Origin: Streptomyces diastatochromogenes
GTDB lineage: Bacteria; Actinomycetota; Actinomycetes; Streptomycetales; Streptomycetaceae
Direction: 5' to 3'
NCBI GenBank assembly: GCA_001550305.1
Contig: LRTP01000258.1
Span: forward strand, 1-49,923
Length of the DNA stretch: 49,923 nucleotides
The position numbers and the translations under genes are program-made. Every line of letters starts with the position of its first letter. Position 1 is the stretch's first letter. Shown here piece after piece: positions 7,435 to 16,700 of this stretch. The notes below the pieces were generated by a model that ran no database searches, was not told the DNA's origin, and worked only from the letters and a program-made list of their open reading frames with translations.

Positions 7435-7542
7435 ATGAGTGTCGAGAAGTCGCCCATTCCCAAGTCCGAATCGGGCTGCTACGGTGACGAAAAAACGTCG
7501 GTCTGCCGGAAATTCATTCCGTGGGAATTCCGAATACTGTGA
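7435..7542 (+). CDS. Possible small peptide (35 aa), doubtful
   Basis: A short frame ending in CRKFIPWEFRIL, with two cysteines and a mixed, non-GC-biased residue content unlike a shadow frame. It lies between the AspH-type hydroxylase and the MFS exporter. No clear ribosome binding site precedes the ATG and no family is recognised. The same interval may simply be untranslated leader for the MFS gene. Confidence 0.2.
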   Translation: MSVEKSPIPKSESGCYGDEKTSVCRKFIPWEFRIL

Positions 7543-7560
7543 TCCCGAGGGGGGTGATCG

Positions 7561-8973
7561 ATGATGTCCACGACAGAGTCGGCAAAGGTTCCGCTCCGAA
7601 AGTCGATCGGACTTCCTCTGCTTGTTCTGGCGTCGGGTCAGCTCGTCATCTCGCTCGACTACAACATCGTGTACGTCGCCCTGCCCGACATCGGCGCCGG
7701 GCTGGGGTTCTCCGACCACGACCTGCAGTGGGTGGTGAGCGCCTACGTCGTGGCCACCGGAGGCTTCCTGCTGCTGGGCGGCCGGGCCGCCGACCTGCTC
7801 GGCCGGCGTCGGATGTTCGTCGTCGCGGCACTGCTGTACGCGGGGTCGTCCCTGGTGGGCGGCCTGGCTCCGACGCCCGGCGTCCTGGTCGCCGTCAGGG
7901 CGGTCCAGGGCATCGGCGGCTCCCTGCTGTTCCCGGCGACGCTGTCCCTGATCACCACCATGTACGACGAAGGGCCCGACCGGAATCGGGCCTTGGCGGT
8001 GTGGGGCGCCGCGGGAGCCGGCGGGCTCTGCTTCGGGTCCCTTCTCGGCGGGGTCCTGGTGGAGGCGTTCGGCTGGCCGTCGGTGTTCTTCGTCAACGTG
8101 CCCGTGGCGGGAGCCCTCGCGGTGGCCGGGCGATTGCTCTTCCCCGCGGACGGTCCATGGGACCGCTCACGGCACTTCGACGTGGCGGGTGCGCTGACCG
8201 CGACGGGCGGGATCACGCTCCTGGTGTTCCTGCTGGTGCAGGCTCCCGCGGAGGGCTGGGACACGCCTGCGGCTCTCGCGAGCGCGGTGCTGTCGGTCTG
8301 CCTGCTGACGCTCTTCGCCGTCGTGGAGAGGCGGTCCCGTGATCCGCTCGTACCGGCACGGCTGTTCGCCCACCGCGGCCTGCTCGCGGCGATGGGGGTG
8401 ACCGCGCTGTTCAGCGCGACGTTCAGCTCGGTGCCGTACTTCCTGACGCTCTACTTCCAGACGGTCCACGGGTACCGCGCGGTCGCGACCGGGCTCGCGT
8501 TCCTCGTGCCCGCCGTGGTGGTGGCCGTCGGTACGCAGGCCGGTGAACGGGCCGTGTCCGCCTTCGGTATGCGCCGCATGCTGGTCGGCGGCATGACGTC
8601 GGGTGCCGCCGGAGCCGCGGCACTCGGCCTGGCCCTCACCTCGGACGGCTCGTATCCCAGCCTCCTGCCGGGAATCGTGCTGCTGGGTCTCGGCCAGGGA
8701 GCCGCGTGGACGGGGATGTGGATCGCCGCGTCCGCCGGAGTGGCCCCCGGTGACCAGGGCGTCGCCTCGGGACTGGCGTCGACCACCCTGCAGGTGGGCG
8801 GCGCGGTCGGCCTCGCCGTACTGGTCGCGCTCGCCGGTGGCGTCGGGCAGAACGCCTCCGGGCCAGGGCTCCTCGACGGCATCCGTACCGCCGTGTTCGC
8901 GATAGCGGGCGGCATCGGCTGCGGCGCGCTCGCTCTCCTCGCCCTTCGCGGGGTCACCAGTACCAGCCCTTAG
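7561..8973 (+). CDS. MFS drug/metabolite exporter, DHA2 (14-TM) type
   Basis: 470 residues, typical for the EmrB/QacA group. GAGGGGGG at 7547-7554 precedes the double ATG. Hydrophobic helices run through the whole length. The cytoplasmic loop motif between helices 2 and 3 is visible as GGRAADLLGRRRMF, and helix 1 has the family's LDYNIVYVALPDIG. These proteins export small molecules using the proton gradient. It lies 82 bases before the KAS III gene in the same direction, so export of the isonitrile lipopeptide is the likely job. That substrate is inferred from position. Confidence 0.85.
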   Translation: MMSTTESAKVPLRKSIGLPLLVLASGQLVISLDYNIVYVALPDIGAGLGFSDHDLQWVVSAYVVATGGFLLLGGRAADLLGRRRMFVVAALLYAGSSLVGGLAPTPGVLVAVRAVQGIGGSLLFPATLSLITTMYDEGPDRNRALAVWGAAGAGGLCFGSLLGGVLVEAFGWPSVFFVNVPVAGALAVAGRLLFPADGPWDRSRHFDVAGALTATGGITLLVFLLVQAPAEGWDTPAALASAVLSVCLLTLFAVVERRSRDPLVPARLFAHRGLLAAMGVTALFSATFSSVPYFLTLYFQTVHGYRAVATGLAFLVPAVVVAVGTQAGERAVSAFGMRRMLVGGMTSGAAGAAALGLALTSDGSYPSLLPGIVLLGLGQGAAWTGMWIAASAGVAPGDQGVASGLASTTLQVGGAVGLAVLVALAGGVGQNASGPGLLDGIRTAVFAIAGGIGCGALALLALRGVTSTSP

Positions 8974-9013
8974 GCACTCCTCAGACATCCCCTTCGCCTC
9001 CCAATTCCCTGTC

Positions 9014-9029
9014 CGGGCCCCACGGCCCG
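9014..9029 (+). terminator. Small hairpin between exporter and KAS III gene
   Basis: CGGGCC and GGCCCG arms around a CCAC loop in the 82-base gap. It may attenuate read-through from the exporter into the biosynthetic genes. No U-tract is present. Confidence 0.3.
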
Positions 9030-9055
9030 TCCTCCGTCATGCCAGGAGATTCCCC

Positions 9056-10204
9056 ATGTCCCCTTCCGCCGCGGGCCCTTGTGCTCCTCCGGCCGCCGTC
9101 CTGTGCGGGCTGGCCGGACGGGTGCCGTCCCGTGTGGTGACCAACGAGCACCTCGCGCGACGGCTCGACACCGACGACGCATGGATCCGCACCCGGACCG
9201 GGATCCGCCGACGGCACGTCGTCGACCCCGGACAGTCGACGTCCGACCTGGCCGTCGAAGCCGGCCGCCGGGCACTCGCCACCGCCGCGCCGGACAGGGT
9301 CGACGCCGTCGTCGTCGCCACGACGACCCCGGACCACAGCTGCCCGGCCACCGCGCCAGCGGTCGCCGCACGGCTCGGTCTGACGGGGGCGGCCGCCTTC
9401 GACATCAGCGCCGTGTGCACCGGGTTCGTCTACGGCCTCGCCTCGGCCACCGGGCTCATCGCGGCCGGCGTGGCCGAACGGGTCCTGCTCATCGGGGCGG
9501 ACACCTACTCCACGATCGTGGATCCCCTCGACCGGGCCAACGCGATCATCTTCGGCGACGGCGCGGGAGCCGTCGTCCTGCGCGCCGGACACCCCGACGA
9601 GCCCGGCGCGGTCGGCCACTTCGACCTCGGCAGCGACGGCGCCCACGAGGACCTGATCACGGTCGCGGCCGGCGGCTCCCGACAGCGTTCCCGACCGGGC
9701 GAACCCAGCCGCCAGGACCGGCACTTCGCCATGCGGGGCAGGGAGGTCTACCGGCACGCCGTGACGCGCATGGCCGCGTCGGCGCGCGCCACGCTGTCCC
9801 GGGCCGGCTGGAAGATGGACGACGTCGACCACTTCGTACCCCACCAGGCCAATCTGCGGATCCTGTACTCGGTGGCAGACGACCTCGGTCTCCCTCGCGA
9901 GCGGTGCGTGACGCATGTCGAGTCCGTCGGCAACACGGGCGCCGCGTCCATCCCGCTCGCCCTCGCCGACGCGGCTGCCCGTCAGGCGCTCCGGCCCGGC
10001 GACCGGCTTCTGCTCACCGCCTTCGGAGGCGGCCTCACCTGGGGCTCCTGCCTCCTGACCTGGCCCACGCTCCCCGCGCCGGCCCATCTGTACGACCAAC
10101 CGCCCCATCCTCACGACGGCCTGGCCCGTCCTCACGACGGCCTGGCCCGTCCACACGACGCCCCGGCCCATCCGTACGACCAAGGAGAACGGACGACGTC
10201 ATGA
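9056..10204 (+). CDS. Beta-ketoacyl-ACP synthase III (FabH-like) with His/Asp-repeat tail
   Basis: 382 residues from the ATG at 9056, after AGGAGA at 9042-9047. The catalytic triad is complete: Cys121 in [12 protein letters not shown], His263 in HQANLRI and Asn293 in [15 protein letters not shown] enzymes condense an acyl-CoA with malonyl-ACP. Normal family members end near residue 335-340; this one adds about 40 residues built from a 7-residue unit with P-H-D or P-Y-D (residues about 345-375). It overlaps the next ACP gene by ATGA, so that ACP is its likely partner. In an INLP cluster it may supply or extend the short enoyl chain that receives glycine. The canonical five-gene pathway has no such enzyme. 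Confidence 0.88.
   Translation: MSPSAAGPCAPPAAVLCGLAGRVPSRVVTNEHLARRLDTDDAWIRTRTGIRRRHVVDPGQSTSDLAVEAGRRALATAAPDRVDAVVVATTTPDHSCPATAPAVAARLGLTGAAAFDISAVCTGFVYGLASATGLIAAGVAERVLLIGADTYSTIVDPLDRANAIIFGDGAGAVVLRAGHPDEPGAVGHFDLGSDGAHEDLITVAAGGSRQRSRPGEPSRQDRHFAMRGREVYRHAVTRMAASARATLSRAGWKMDDVDHFVPHQANLRILYSVADDLGLPRERCVTHVESVGNTGAASIPLALADAAARQALRPGDRLLLTAFGGGLTWGSCLLTWPTLPAPAHLYDQPPHPHDGLARPHDGLARPHDAPAHPYDQGERTTS
10088..10180 (+). repeat. In-frame 21-bp tandem repeat at the KAS III 3' end
   Basis: Two identical 21-bp units (10109-10129 and 10130-10150) are flanked by a diverged unit on each side (10088-10108, 10151-10171) and a partial unit (10172-10180). Each encodes a heptad containing Pro-His/Tyr-Asp, giving the protein a regularly spaced His/Asp tail. 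Confidence 0.85.
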
Positions 10205-10440
10205 GCACCACCTACGACCAGCTGGTCGAGATCCTCGCGAGGCTGCACGACGCCCCGGCCGACCGGATCAGCCCCGAGGCGACCATCGCCGAACTGGGCG
10301 TGGACTCGCTGACGATGGTCGAGATCAGCATCCGCATCGAGCGCGACCTCGGTGTGGCCGTCGGCGAGGACGAACTCCGGCCCGACCTCACCCTCGTCGC
10401 CCTCGCCGGACTCGTCGACGCCCGTCAAGCGGCCCTCTGA
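10201..10440 (+). CDS. Acyl carrier protein (partner of KAS III)
   Basis: 79 residues, normal ACP length. The phosphopantetheine serine is Ser36 in [10 protein letters not shown]. The ATG overlaps the KAS III stop (ATGA), so the two are translationally coupled. This is the first of two stand-alone carriers in the cluster; the other, at 13537, takes the ScoB position. Having a KAS III/ACP pair suggests a dedicated fatty-acyl starter line separate from primary metabolism. Which carrier bears the enoyl chain acted on by the ScoD-like enzyme is not decided by sequence. Confidence 0.88.
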   Translation: MSTTYDQLVEILARLHDAPADRISPEATIAELGVDSLTMVEISIRIERDLGVAVGEDELRPDLTLVALAGLVDARQAAL

Positions 10441-10478
10441 CGTCCTCCGCTCTCCCCTCCCCACGAAAGGCAGTACCC

Positions 10479-11369
10479 ATGCGGATCAATGAGCAGCCCG
10501 GCACAGCGATCGGCGCGACGGTCGAGGGCTTCGACCTCGCCACCGCCTCGGCCGCCGACATCGACGCGCTCAAAAGCACCGTCTACACCAAGAAGATCGC
10601 GGTGCTGAAGGGCCAGGACCTCTCTCCTCAGGAGTTCCTCGAACTCGGCAAGCGGCTCGGGCGCCCGGAGATCTACTACGAGCCGATGTACCACCACCCG
10701 GAGGTCACGGAGATATTCGTCTCCTCCAACGTGCCGGAGAACGGAAAGCAGATAGGCGTACCGAAGACCGGCAAGTTCTGGCACGCCGACTACCAGTTCA
10801 TGCCGGACCCCTTCGGAATCACCCTGATCCACCCCCAGGTCATTCCCGAGAAGAACCGCGGCACGTATTTCATCGACATGGGGCGGGCGTACGGCAGGCT
10901 GCCCGAGGAACTCAAGAAGGAGATTGGCGGAACGTACTGCCGGCACTCGGTGCGCAAGTACTTCAAGATCCGGCCCCACGACGTCTACCGGCCGATCTCC
11001 GAGATCATCGAAGAGGTCGAACGGAACACCCCGGCCGTCCTCCAGCCGACCACGTTCACCCACCCCATGACCGGGGAGACGGTCCTCTACATCAGCGAGG
11101 GCTTCACCGTCGGCATCGAGGACCAGGACGGCAGGCCGCTCGACGACGAGCTGCTTGGGCGCCTGTTCGAGGCCACCGGCCAGCTCGACGAGACCTTCGA
11201 GCACGACAACATCCACCTGCAGGGTTTCGAACAGGGCGACCTGCTGGTCTGGGACAACCGCAGCCTCATCCATCGCGCCCGGCACACGGCCACCCCCGAG
11301 CCGACCGTCTCCTACCGCGTCACCGTGCACGACGAGCGCAAGCTCCACGACGGGATCAAGGCGGCATGA
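10479..11369 (+). CDS. scoE: Isonitrile-forming Fe(II)/2-oxoglutarate oxygenase (ScoE family)
   Basis: 296 residues of the TauD fold. The iron triad is His102, Asp104 (FWHADYQF) and His265 (SLIHRARH). These sit exactly 30 positions before the ScoE residues I recall (H132, D134, H295). The substrate and co-substrate residues keep the same offset: Tyr66/Tyr67, Arg127, Lys163, His269 and Arg280 correspond to Y96/Y97, R157, K193, H299 and R310. ScoE oxidatively decarboxylates a carboxymethylamino fatty acid, turning its N-CH2-COOH group into an isonitrile. The complete set supports an active enzyme. It overlaps the scoD-like gene by ATGA. ScoE numbering is from memory. Confidence 0.92.
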   Translation: MRINEQPGTAIGATVEGFDLATASAADIDALKSTVYTKKIAVLKGQDLSPQEFLELGKRLGRPEIYYEPMYHHPEVTEIFVSSNVPENGKQIGVPKTGKFWHADYQFMPDPFGITLIHPQVIPEKNRGTYFIDMGRAYGRLPEELKKEIGGTYCRHSVRKYFKIRPHDVYRPISEIIEEVERNTPAVLQPTTFTHPMTGETVLYISEGFTVGIEDQDGRPLDDELLGRLFEATGQLDETFEHDNIHLQGFEQGDLLVWDNRSLIHRARHTATPEPTVSYRVTVHDERKLHDGIKAA

Positions 11370-11893
11370 CGGCTCCCTCCATGGCCCGGCACTCCACGGA
11401 CGAGGACCTGTTGGCGCGGGTTCTGGTGCCCTACAAGGACCACTGCACATACCTGCGCTCGGCGGTCGTGACCGAGAGCGACGCCGGACGAGCCGTCGCC
11501 CGCTGCGAATTCACGATTCCTGATTCGTGCTACATCGACGACACCGGGCACCTGAATTCCGTCGAGGTGAACATCTGCTACAACCAGATGATGTATTACC
11601 TCGTCGCCAAGTCCGTGAAGGAAGGGCTGGGGACAGGGTTCGAATCCTGGACGCTGGACGACTTCTGGAAGCGCCAGCTCCCGGACATCCTGATCGCCCG
11701 CTTCGCCTCCAACTTCCGGCGACCCGTCAACCCCCGTGCGTTCTCCGGGGAGATGGAATTCCGGTCCGTCACCCGGCGCGCCCCGGCAGACGGCAGCCCG
11801 TTCCTCCACGCCGAGACCGCCTTCCGCTACTGGGACGCCGACTCGGGCCGGTGCGACGGCGAGGCCATCCTGGCGTTCGTCAACGTCCCCTGA
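11366..11893 (+). CDS. scoD: FcoT/ScoD-type thioesterase that loads glycine onto enoyl chain
   Basis: 175 residues resembling the FcoT hot-dog thioesterases (M. tuberculosis Rv0098), with features such as [19 protein letters not shown] and [19 protein letters not shown]. In INLP pathways this enzyme adds glycine to an alpha,beta-unsaturated acyl-ACP and releases the beta-amino acid used by ScoE. It starts inside the scoE stop and is followed 48 bases later by the ligase gene. The order scoE-scoD-ligase-ACP-NRPS is the same as Rv0097-Rv0101. Chemistry is taken from the family, not seen in the sequence. Confidence 0.85.
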   Translation: MTAPSMARHSTDEDLLARVLVPYKDHCTYLRSAVVTESDAGRAVARCEFTIPDSCYIDDTGHLNSVEVNICYNQMMYYLVAKSVKEGLGTGFESWTLDDFWKRQLPDILIARFASNFRRPVNPRAFSGEMEFRSVTRRAPADGSPFLHAETAFRYWDADSGRCDGEAILAFVNVP

Positions 11894-11941
11894 CGCGCCC
11901 TCCGCAACCCCACCCAGCGGCAAGACAGGACGGAGACCCCC

Positions 11942-13504
11942 ATGCCCACGGACAGGCTCCACCACCCGGAGCTCGAGACACTCGTCCAGACCGCGAGCTT
12001 CCACGCACACCACCAGCCCACGACCCCCGCGGTTCTCTTCGAGGGGCGCACGATGACGTACGAGCAACTGCACCGCGAGAGCAACCGCATCGGCCACGCC
12101 CTTCAGGCCGCCGGACTCACGCCGGGCGACCGGGTCGCGTACCTCGGCAAGGAGTCCGAGCACTACTACGAGATCCTCTTCGGCTGCGCCAAAAGCGGCA
12201 CCGTGCTCGTCCCCGTCAACTGGCGGCTCACCGCGCCCGAGGTCAGCCACATCCTGCGGGACTCCGGGACCCGACTGCTCTTCCTGGAGAAGGAGTTCGG
12301 GCCGGTCGTCGAGAAGATGCCGACCGCGCCCCCCGACACGGTCGTCGAGCTCGGAGAGCCCTTCGCCGTCTGGAAGACATCCCACCCCGACACCGACCCG
12401 ACACCGCGCATCACCCGCGACACCCCCGTCGGCCAGCTCTACACCAGCGGTACCACCGGACTGCCCAAGGGCGTCGTGCTCGCCCACCGCAGCTTCTTCG
12501 CGATCCGCGACGCGCTGGCGAGCGAGGGGCTGGACTGGATCGACTGGCGCGCCGGTGACCTCGCGCTGATCGGCATCCCCGGATTCCACGTCGGCGGCCT
12601 GTGGTGGGCCACGCAGAACTTCAACGCCGGAACCACGATCGTCGCGATGCGGGCCTTTGCCGCCCGCCAGGCCGTCGACCTCATCCGCGACCTCGGCGTC
12701 ACCACCGCCTGCGTCGTCCCGGCCATGCTCCGCATGATGCTGACCGAACCCGGTGTCGGCGCCGAGGACTTCACCACCCTGCGCAAGACCGTCTACGGCG
12801 GTTCCCCCATCTCCGAGGCACTGCTGGAGGAGAGCCTCGCCGTCCTCGACTGCGAGTTCGCCCAGATCTACGGCCTCACCGAGACCGGAAACACCGCCGT
12901 CTGCCTGCCACCGGCCGCCCATGTCCCCGGCGGCTCCCTCATGCAGGCGGCCGGGCGGCCGTATCCGGGAGTGGGCTGCAAGGTGATCGACGGCGAGGGG
13001 CGCGAACTGCCACCGGGCGCGGTCGGGGAGGTCTGCCTGGCCACGCCGGCCCACATGGTCGAGTACTGGGGACTGCCCGACAAGACCGCCGAGACCCTCG
13101 TCGACGGCTGGATCCACACCGGGGACGCCGGATACATCGACGAGGACGGCTACCTCTTCATCCGCGACCGCATCAAGGACGCCATCCTCGTCGCCGGCGA
13201 GAACGTCTACCCCGCCGAGATCGAGAACGTACTGGAGCACCACCCCGGCGTGGCGGAGGCCGTCGTCGTCGGCGCCCCCGACGCACGCTGGGGCGAGTAC
13301 GTGCACGCCTTCGTCGTCCCCGGGCCCGGGCCGCAGCCCAGCCCCCGGGACCTGCACACCTTCCTCGTCCCGCGGCTCGCGAGCTTCAAGCTGCCCGCCC
13401 GCTACGAGTTCATCGACAGCGTCCCGCGCAACCCCAGCGGAAAGATCCTGCGCCGCGAGCTGCGCGACCGCTTCTGGGGCGACTCCGTACGCAAGGTCAA
13501 CTGA
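11942..13504 (+). CDS. scoC: Acyl-ACP ligase (ScoC/FadD10-like, ANL superfamily)
   Basis: 520 residues, full length for an adenylate-forming ligase. The P-loop motif YTSGTTGLPKG begins at residue 167, GLTETG at about 311, and the C-terminal catalytic lysine is Lys501 in NPSGKILRR. GGAG precedes the ATG by about 8 bases. ScoC-type enzymes activate the beta-isocyano or beta-amino fatty acid as an AMP ester and transfer it to the stand-alone carrier (ScoB), as FadD10 does in mycobacteria. The position between scoD and the ACP gene supports that role. Confidence 0.88.
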   Translation: MPTDRLHHPELETLVQTASFHAHHQPTTPAVLFEGRTMTYEQLHRESNRIGHALQAAGLTPGDRVAYLGKESEHYYEILFGCAKSGTVLVPVNWRLTAPEVSHILRDSGTRLLFLEKEFGPVVEKMPTAPPDTVVELGEPFAVWKTSHPDTDPTPRITRDTPVGQLYTSGTTGLPKGVVLAHRSFFAIRDALASEGLDWIDWRAGDLALIGIPGFHVGGLWWATQNFNAGTTIVAMRAFAARQAVDLIRDLGVTTACVVPAMLRMMLTEPGVGAEDFTTLRKTVYGGSPISEALLEESLAVLDCEFAQIYGLTETGNTAVCLPPAAHVPGGSLMQAAGRPYPGVGCKVIDGEGRELPPGAVGEVCLATPAHMVEYWGLPDKTAETLVDGWIHTGDAGYIDEDGYLFIRDRIKDAILVAGENVYPAEIENVLEHHPGVAEAVVVGAPDARWGEYVHAFVVPGPGPQPSPRDLHTFLVPRLASFKLPARYEFIDSVPRNPSGKILRRELRDRFWGDSVRKVN

Positions 13505-13536
13505 CCTTCCACCAGGCCGGATTGAGAGAGAACGAC

Positions 13537-13794
13537 ATGCCCGCTCCCCTCACGCTGGAGGGCTTCCGCGCGGACCTGGCGGAGTTCCTGTACCAGCGGC
13601 CCGACGAAGTCGACCTCGAAGAGAACCCCATGGACGCCGGACTGGACTCCCTGCGGATCGTCACCCTCCTCGAACGGTGGCGGGAGACCGGCGCGGAGGT
13701 GACCTTCGTCGAACTCGCCGAGCGCACCTCGTTCGCCGAGTGGTGGCAACTGCTCTCCGCACAGCAGAGGGGAGCGGACCATGCCGACGCATGA
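13537..13794 (+). CDS. scoB: Acyl carrier protein (ScoB-like)
   Basis: 85 residues, with Ser38 in AGLDSLRIVTLLERW as the phosphopantetheine site. The ATG at 13537 follows a GAGAGAG stretch. The C-terminal half (FVELAERTSFAEWWQLL) resembles the small aryl/acyl carrier domains that work with condensation domains. It overlaps the start of the NRPS gene by 14 bases, so it is probably translated with it and feeds acyl chains to the NRPS C domain. Confidence 0.85.
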   Translation: MPAPLTLEGFRADLAEFLYQRPDEVDLEENPMDAGLDSLRIVTLLERWRETGAEVTFVELAERTSFAEWWQLLSAQQRGADHADA

Positions 13795-16700
13795 CAGCGA
13801 CATGGATGACACAAGGCGGCGTCATCCATTGCTGGCCGCCCAGGAAGGGATCTGGACCGGCCAGCAGCTCGACCCGGACAGTCCCGCGTACAACACGGCC
13901 GAGTACGTGCTCATCGACGGACCGGTGGACACGGCCGGCTTCGACGCGGCCCTGCACCACGTCGTCGCGGAGACGGAGGCCCTGAACGTCGCCTTCGTCG
14001 TCGACGACCAGGGCCGCCCCTGGCAGACGGACGCCCCGGCCGGCGACTGGCGTCTGCACACGGCCGACCTCACCACCGAGCCGGCCCCGCACGCGGCGGC
14101 CCTGGCCTGGATGGGCGAGGACATGGCCCGCCCTGTCGACCTCGTGCGCGGCCCCGTCTTCGGCCACGCCCTGCTGCGCGTCGCACCGGAGCAGTACCTC
14201 TGGTACCACCGCGTGCACCACATCGCCCTCGACGGCTTCGGCCTGTCGCTGGTCGCCCGCCGAGTCGCCCAGGTGTACACGGCCCTGGCGGCGGGCGAGC
14301 CGGTGGAGGACAGCGGTTTCGGCACCCTGGCCGCGGTACGGGACGAGGAACGCGCCTACCGGGATTCGCCCCGCTTCGCCAAGGCCCGCGCCTACTGGGC
14401 GGACCGGTTCGCGGACCGGCCGCCCGTGGCGACACCCGCCGGCCGTACGGCCCTGCCCGCGCGAACGTTCCACCGGCGGGTGGCAGAGCTCGACGCGACG
14501 GAGACGGAGGTCCTGCGCGCCGTTGCCCGGGACCTGAAACTCACCTGGTCCGAGGTGCTGTTGGCCGTGACCGCGGCCCAGCTGCACCATACGACCGGCG
14601 CACCGGAGATCGTCCTCAGCCTGCCGGCGATGGGACGCCTGGGCTCCGTAGCGCTGCGCGTTCCCTGCATGGTGCGCAACATCCTGCCCCTGCGCGTCGC
14701 GGTCACCGCGTCGGACAGCCTGCGCGACCTCGCGGCCCGGGTCTCCCGCGAGCTTCGCGCCGGACTGCCGCACCAGCGCTACCGCTACGAACAACTGCGG
14801 CGCGACCTCAGGCTCGTCGGCGGACAGCGCCGGCTGTCCGGTCCCGGCGTCAACATCATGCCCTTCGAGTACGACCTGCGGTTCGCCGGACACCGCAGCA
14901 CGGTGCACAACGTCTCCGCGGGCCCCGTCGACGACCTGTCGGTCAACGTCTACGACCGTTCCGAGGGCGGGGGACTGCGCATCGCCGTGGACGCCAACCC
15001 CGACCTCTACGACGAGGCGGACGTCGCCGCACTCCAGGAGGGACTGCTCTCCCTGCTCAGGGAGGCCGTCGCCGCCCCCGACCGGGCGCTCGGCGACCTG
15101 CGTGCACGCGAGCCCGTCCCGGTACTGGACGGCGGGCCGCTGCCCGGCCCCGTCCGCCCGGTCCTCGGCCTGATCGCCGACCACGCCGCCCGACGCGGCG
15201 GCTCCGTCGCCGTCGCGCACGACGGCGACAGCATCACATATGCCCAACTCTTCGGGTCGGCACGTGCGCTCGCCCGCCGACTGGCTGCCCGCCGGGTCGG
15301 CCACGGCGACCTGGTGGCCGTCGCCCTGCCGCGCGGCATCGACGCGATCACCGCCATCCTCGGCGTCCTGCTCTCCGGTGCCGCCTCCTGCCCGCTCGAC
15401 CCGACGGGGCCCCCGGCCCGCCGGGCGGAACTACTGGACGACGCCCGACCGGTCCTGGTCCTCACCATCAGCTCCTACGCCGACGGCTTCGGGGACCGGA
15501 TCGTTCTGCGATACGACCAGCCCGAACCCGAGTCCGGAGCGGCCCAGCCGCCGACGACAACGCCGGAGGACCTCGCCTACGTCCTCCACACCTCGGGCTC
15601 CACAGGGCGTCCCAAGGGCGTCGAGATCGGCCACCGCGCCCTCGCACACTTCGTCGCAGGCGCCACGCACCGCTACGGCCTTCACCACCTGGACCGCGTC
15701 CTGCAGTTCGCCCCTCTGCACTTCGACACCAGCGTCGAGGAAATCTTCCTCACGCTGTGCGCGGGAGCCACGCTCGTCGTCCGCGGCGACGACATGACCG
15801 AGTCGGTCCCCAGGTTCCTGGAGGCCTGCGCACGGCTGCGGATCAGCTTCCTCGACCTGCCCACGGCCTACTGGCATGAAGTGGCCTACGCCGTCTCGAC
15901 CGGCGCCGCCACTCTGCCCGCCGAGGTGCGCACCGTCGTCATCGGAGGCGAGGCGGCCCTCTTCGAGCGGGTCGACCGCTGGCGGAAGGCCGTCGGCACG
16001 TCGGTCCGGCTGTTGAACACCTACGGGCCGACCGAGGCCACCGTGGTCGCCACCGTCGCCGACCTCCACGACCCCTCGCTCGCCCCGGGAGACGTCCCCA
16101 TCGGGCTGCCGCTGCCCGGCACCCGAGCCGCCGTGGTCGACGGCGAACTCCACCTCCTGGGCGACAACCTGGCCCGCGGTTACCGCGGAGACCGGCCACC
16201 GGACACCTCCCGTTTCGCCCCTCTCGCCCAGCTCGCCGGAGCGCCCCGCGCCTATCGCACGGGCGACCTCGTACGGATCGGCGACGACGGGCAACTGCGT
16301 TACCTGGGCCGGTCGGACACCGAGTTCAAGATCAGCGGACATCGTGTGCACCCGGCCGAGGTCGAGGGAGCCCTCCTCGGTCACCCGGGAGTCCGTGGTG
16401 CGGCTGTCGTGGGGCAGGTGCTGGGCGACGGGACGCGGCGCCTGGTCGCGTACGTCGTCCCGGACGGGCCCGCCCCGGCGGTGGCGGGGATCCGCGACCA
16501 CCTCCGGAAGACGCTGCCCGCGGCGATGATCCCGTCGGCCGTCGAGTTCCGTGACCGCCTGCCCCGGACGGGCTCAGGGAAAATCGACAGGAACGCGCTC
16601 GCCACGACGGCACCCGCCCCCGAAGCGCAGTCGGCCTCCTCCGACAGCGCACTGGAGCACACCATCGCCGCCGTCTGGCAACAGGCGCTCGGCGTGGCCG

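Noticed and set aside
10088..10180. Tandem repeat as a CRISPR array
   Set aside because: Units are contiguous without spacers and in frame with the KAS III coding sequence.
13661..15304. Long open frame on the minus strand opposite the NRPS and ACP genes
   Set aside because: It is a shadow of high-GC coding on the plus strand; composition is Gly/Arg/Ala-rich, with no motif and no start signals.
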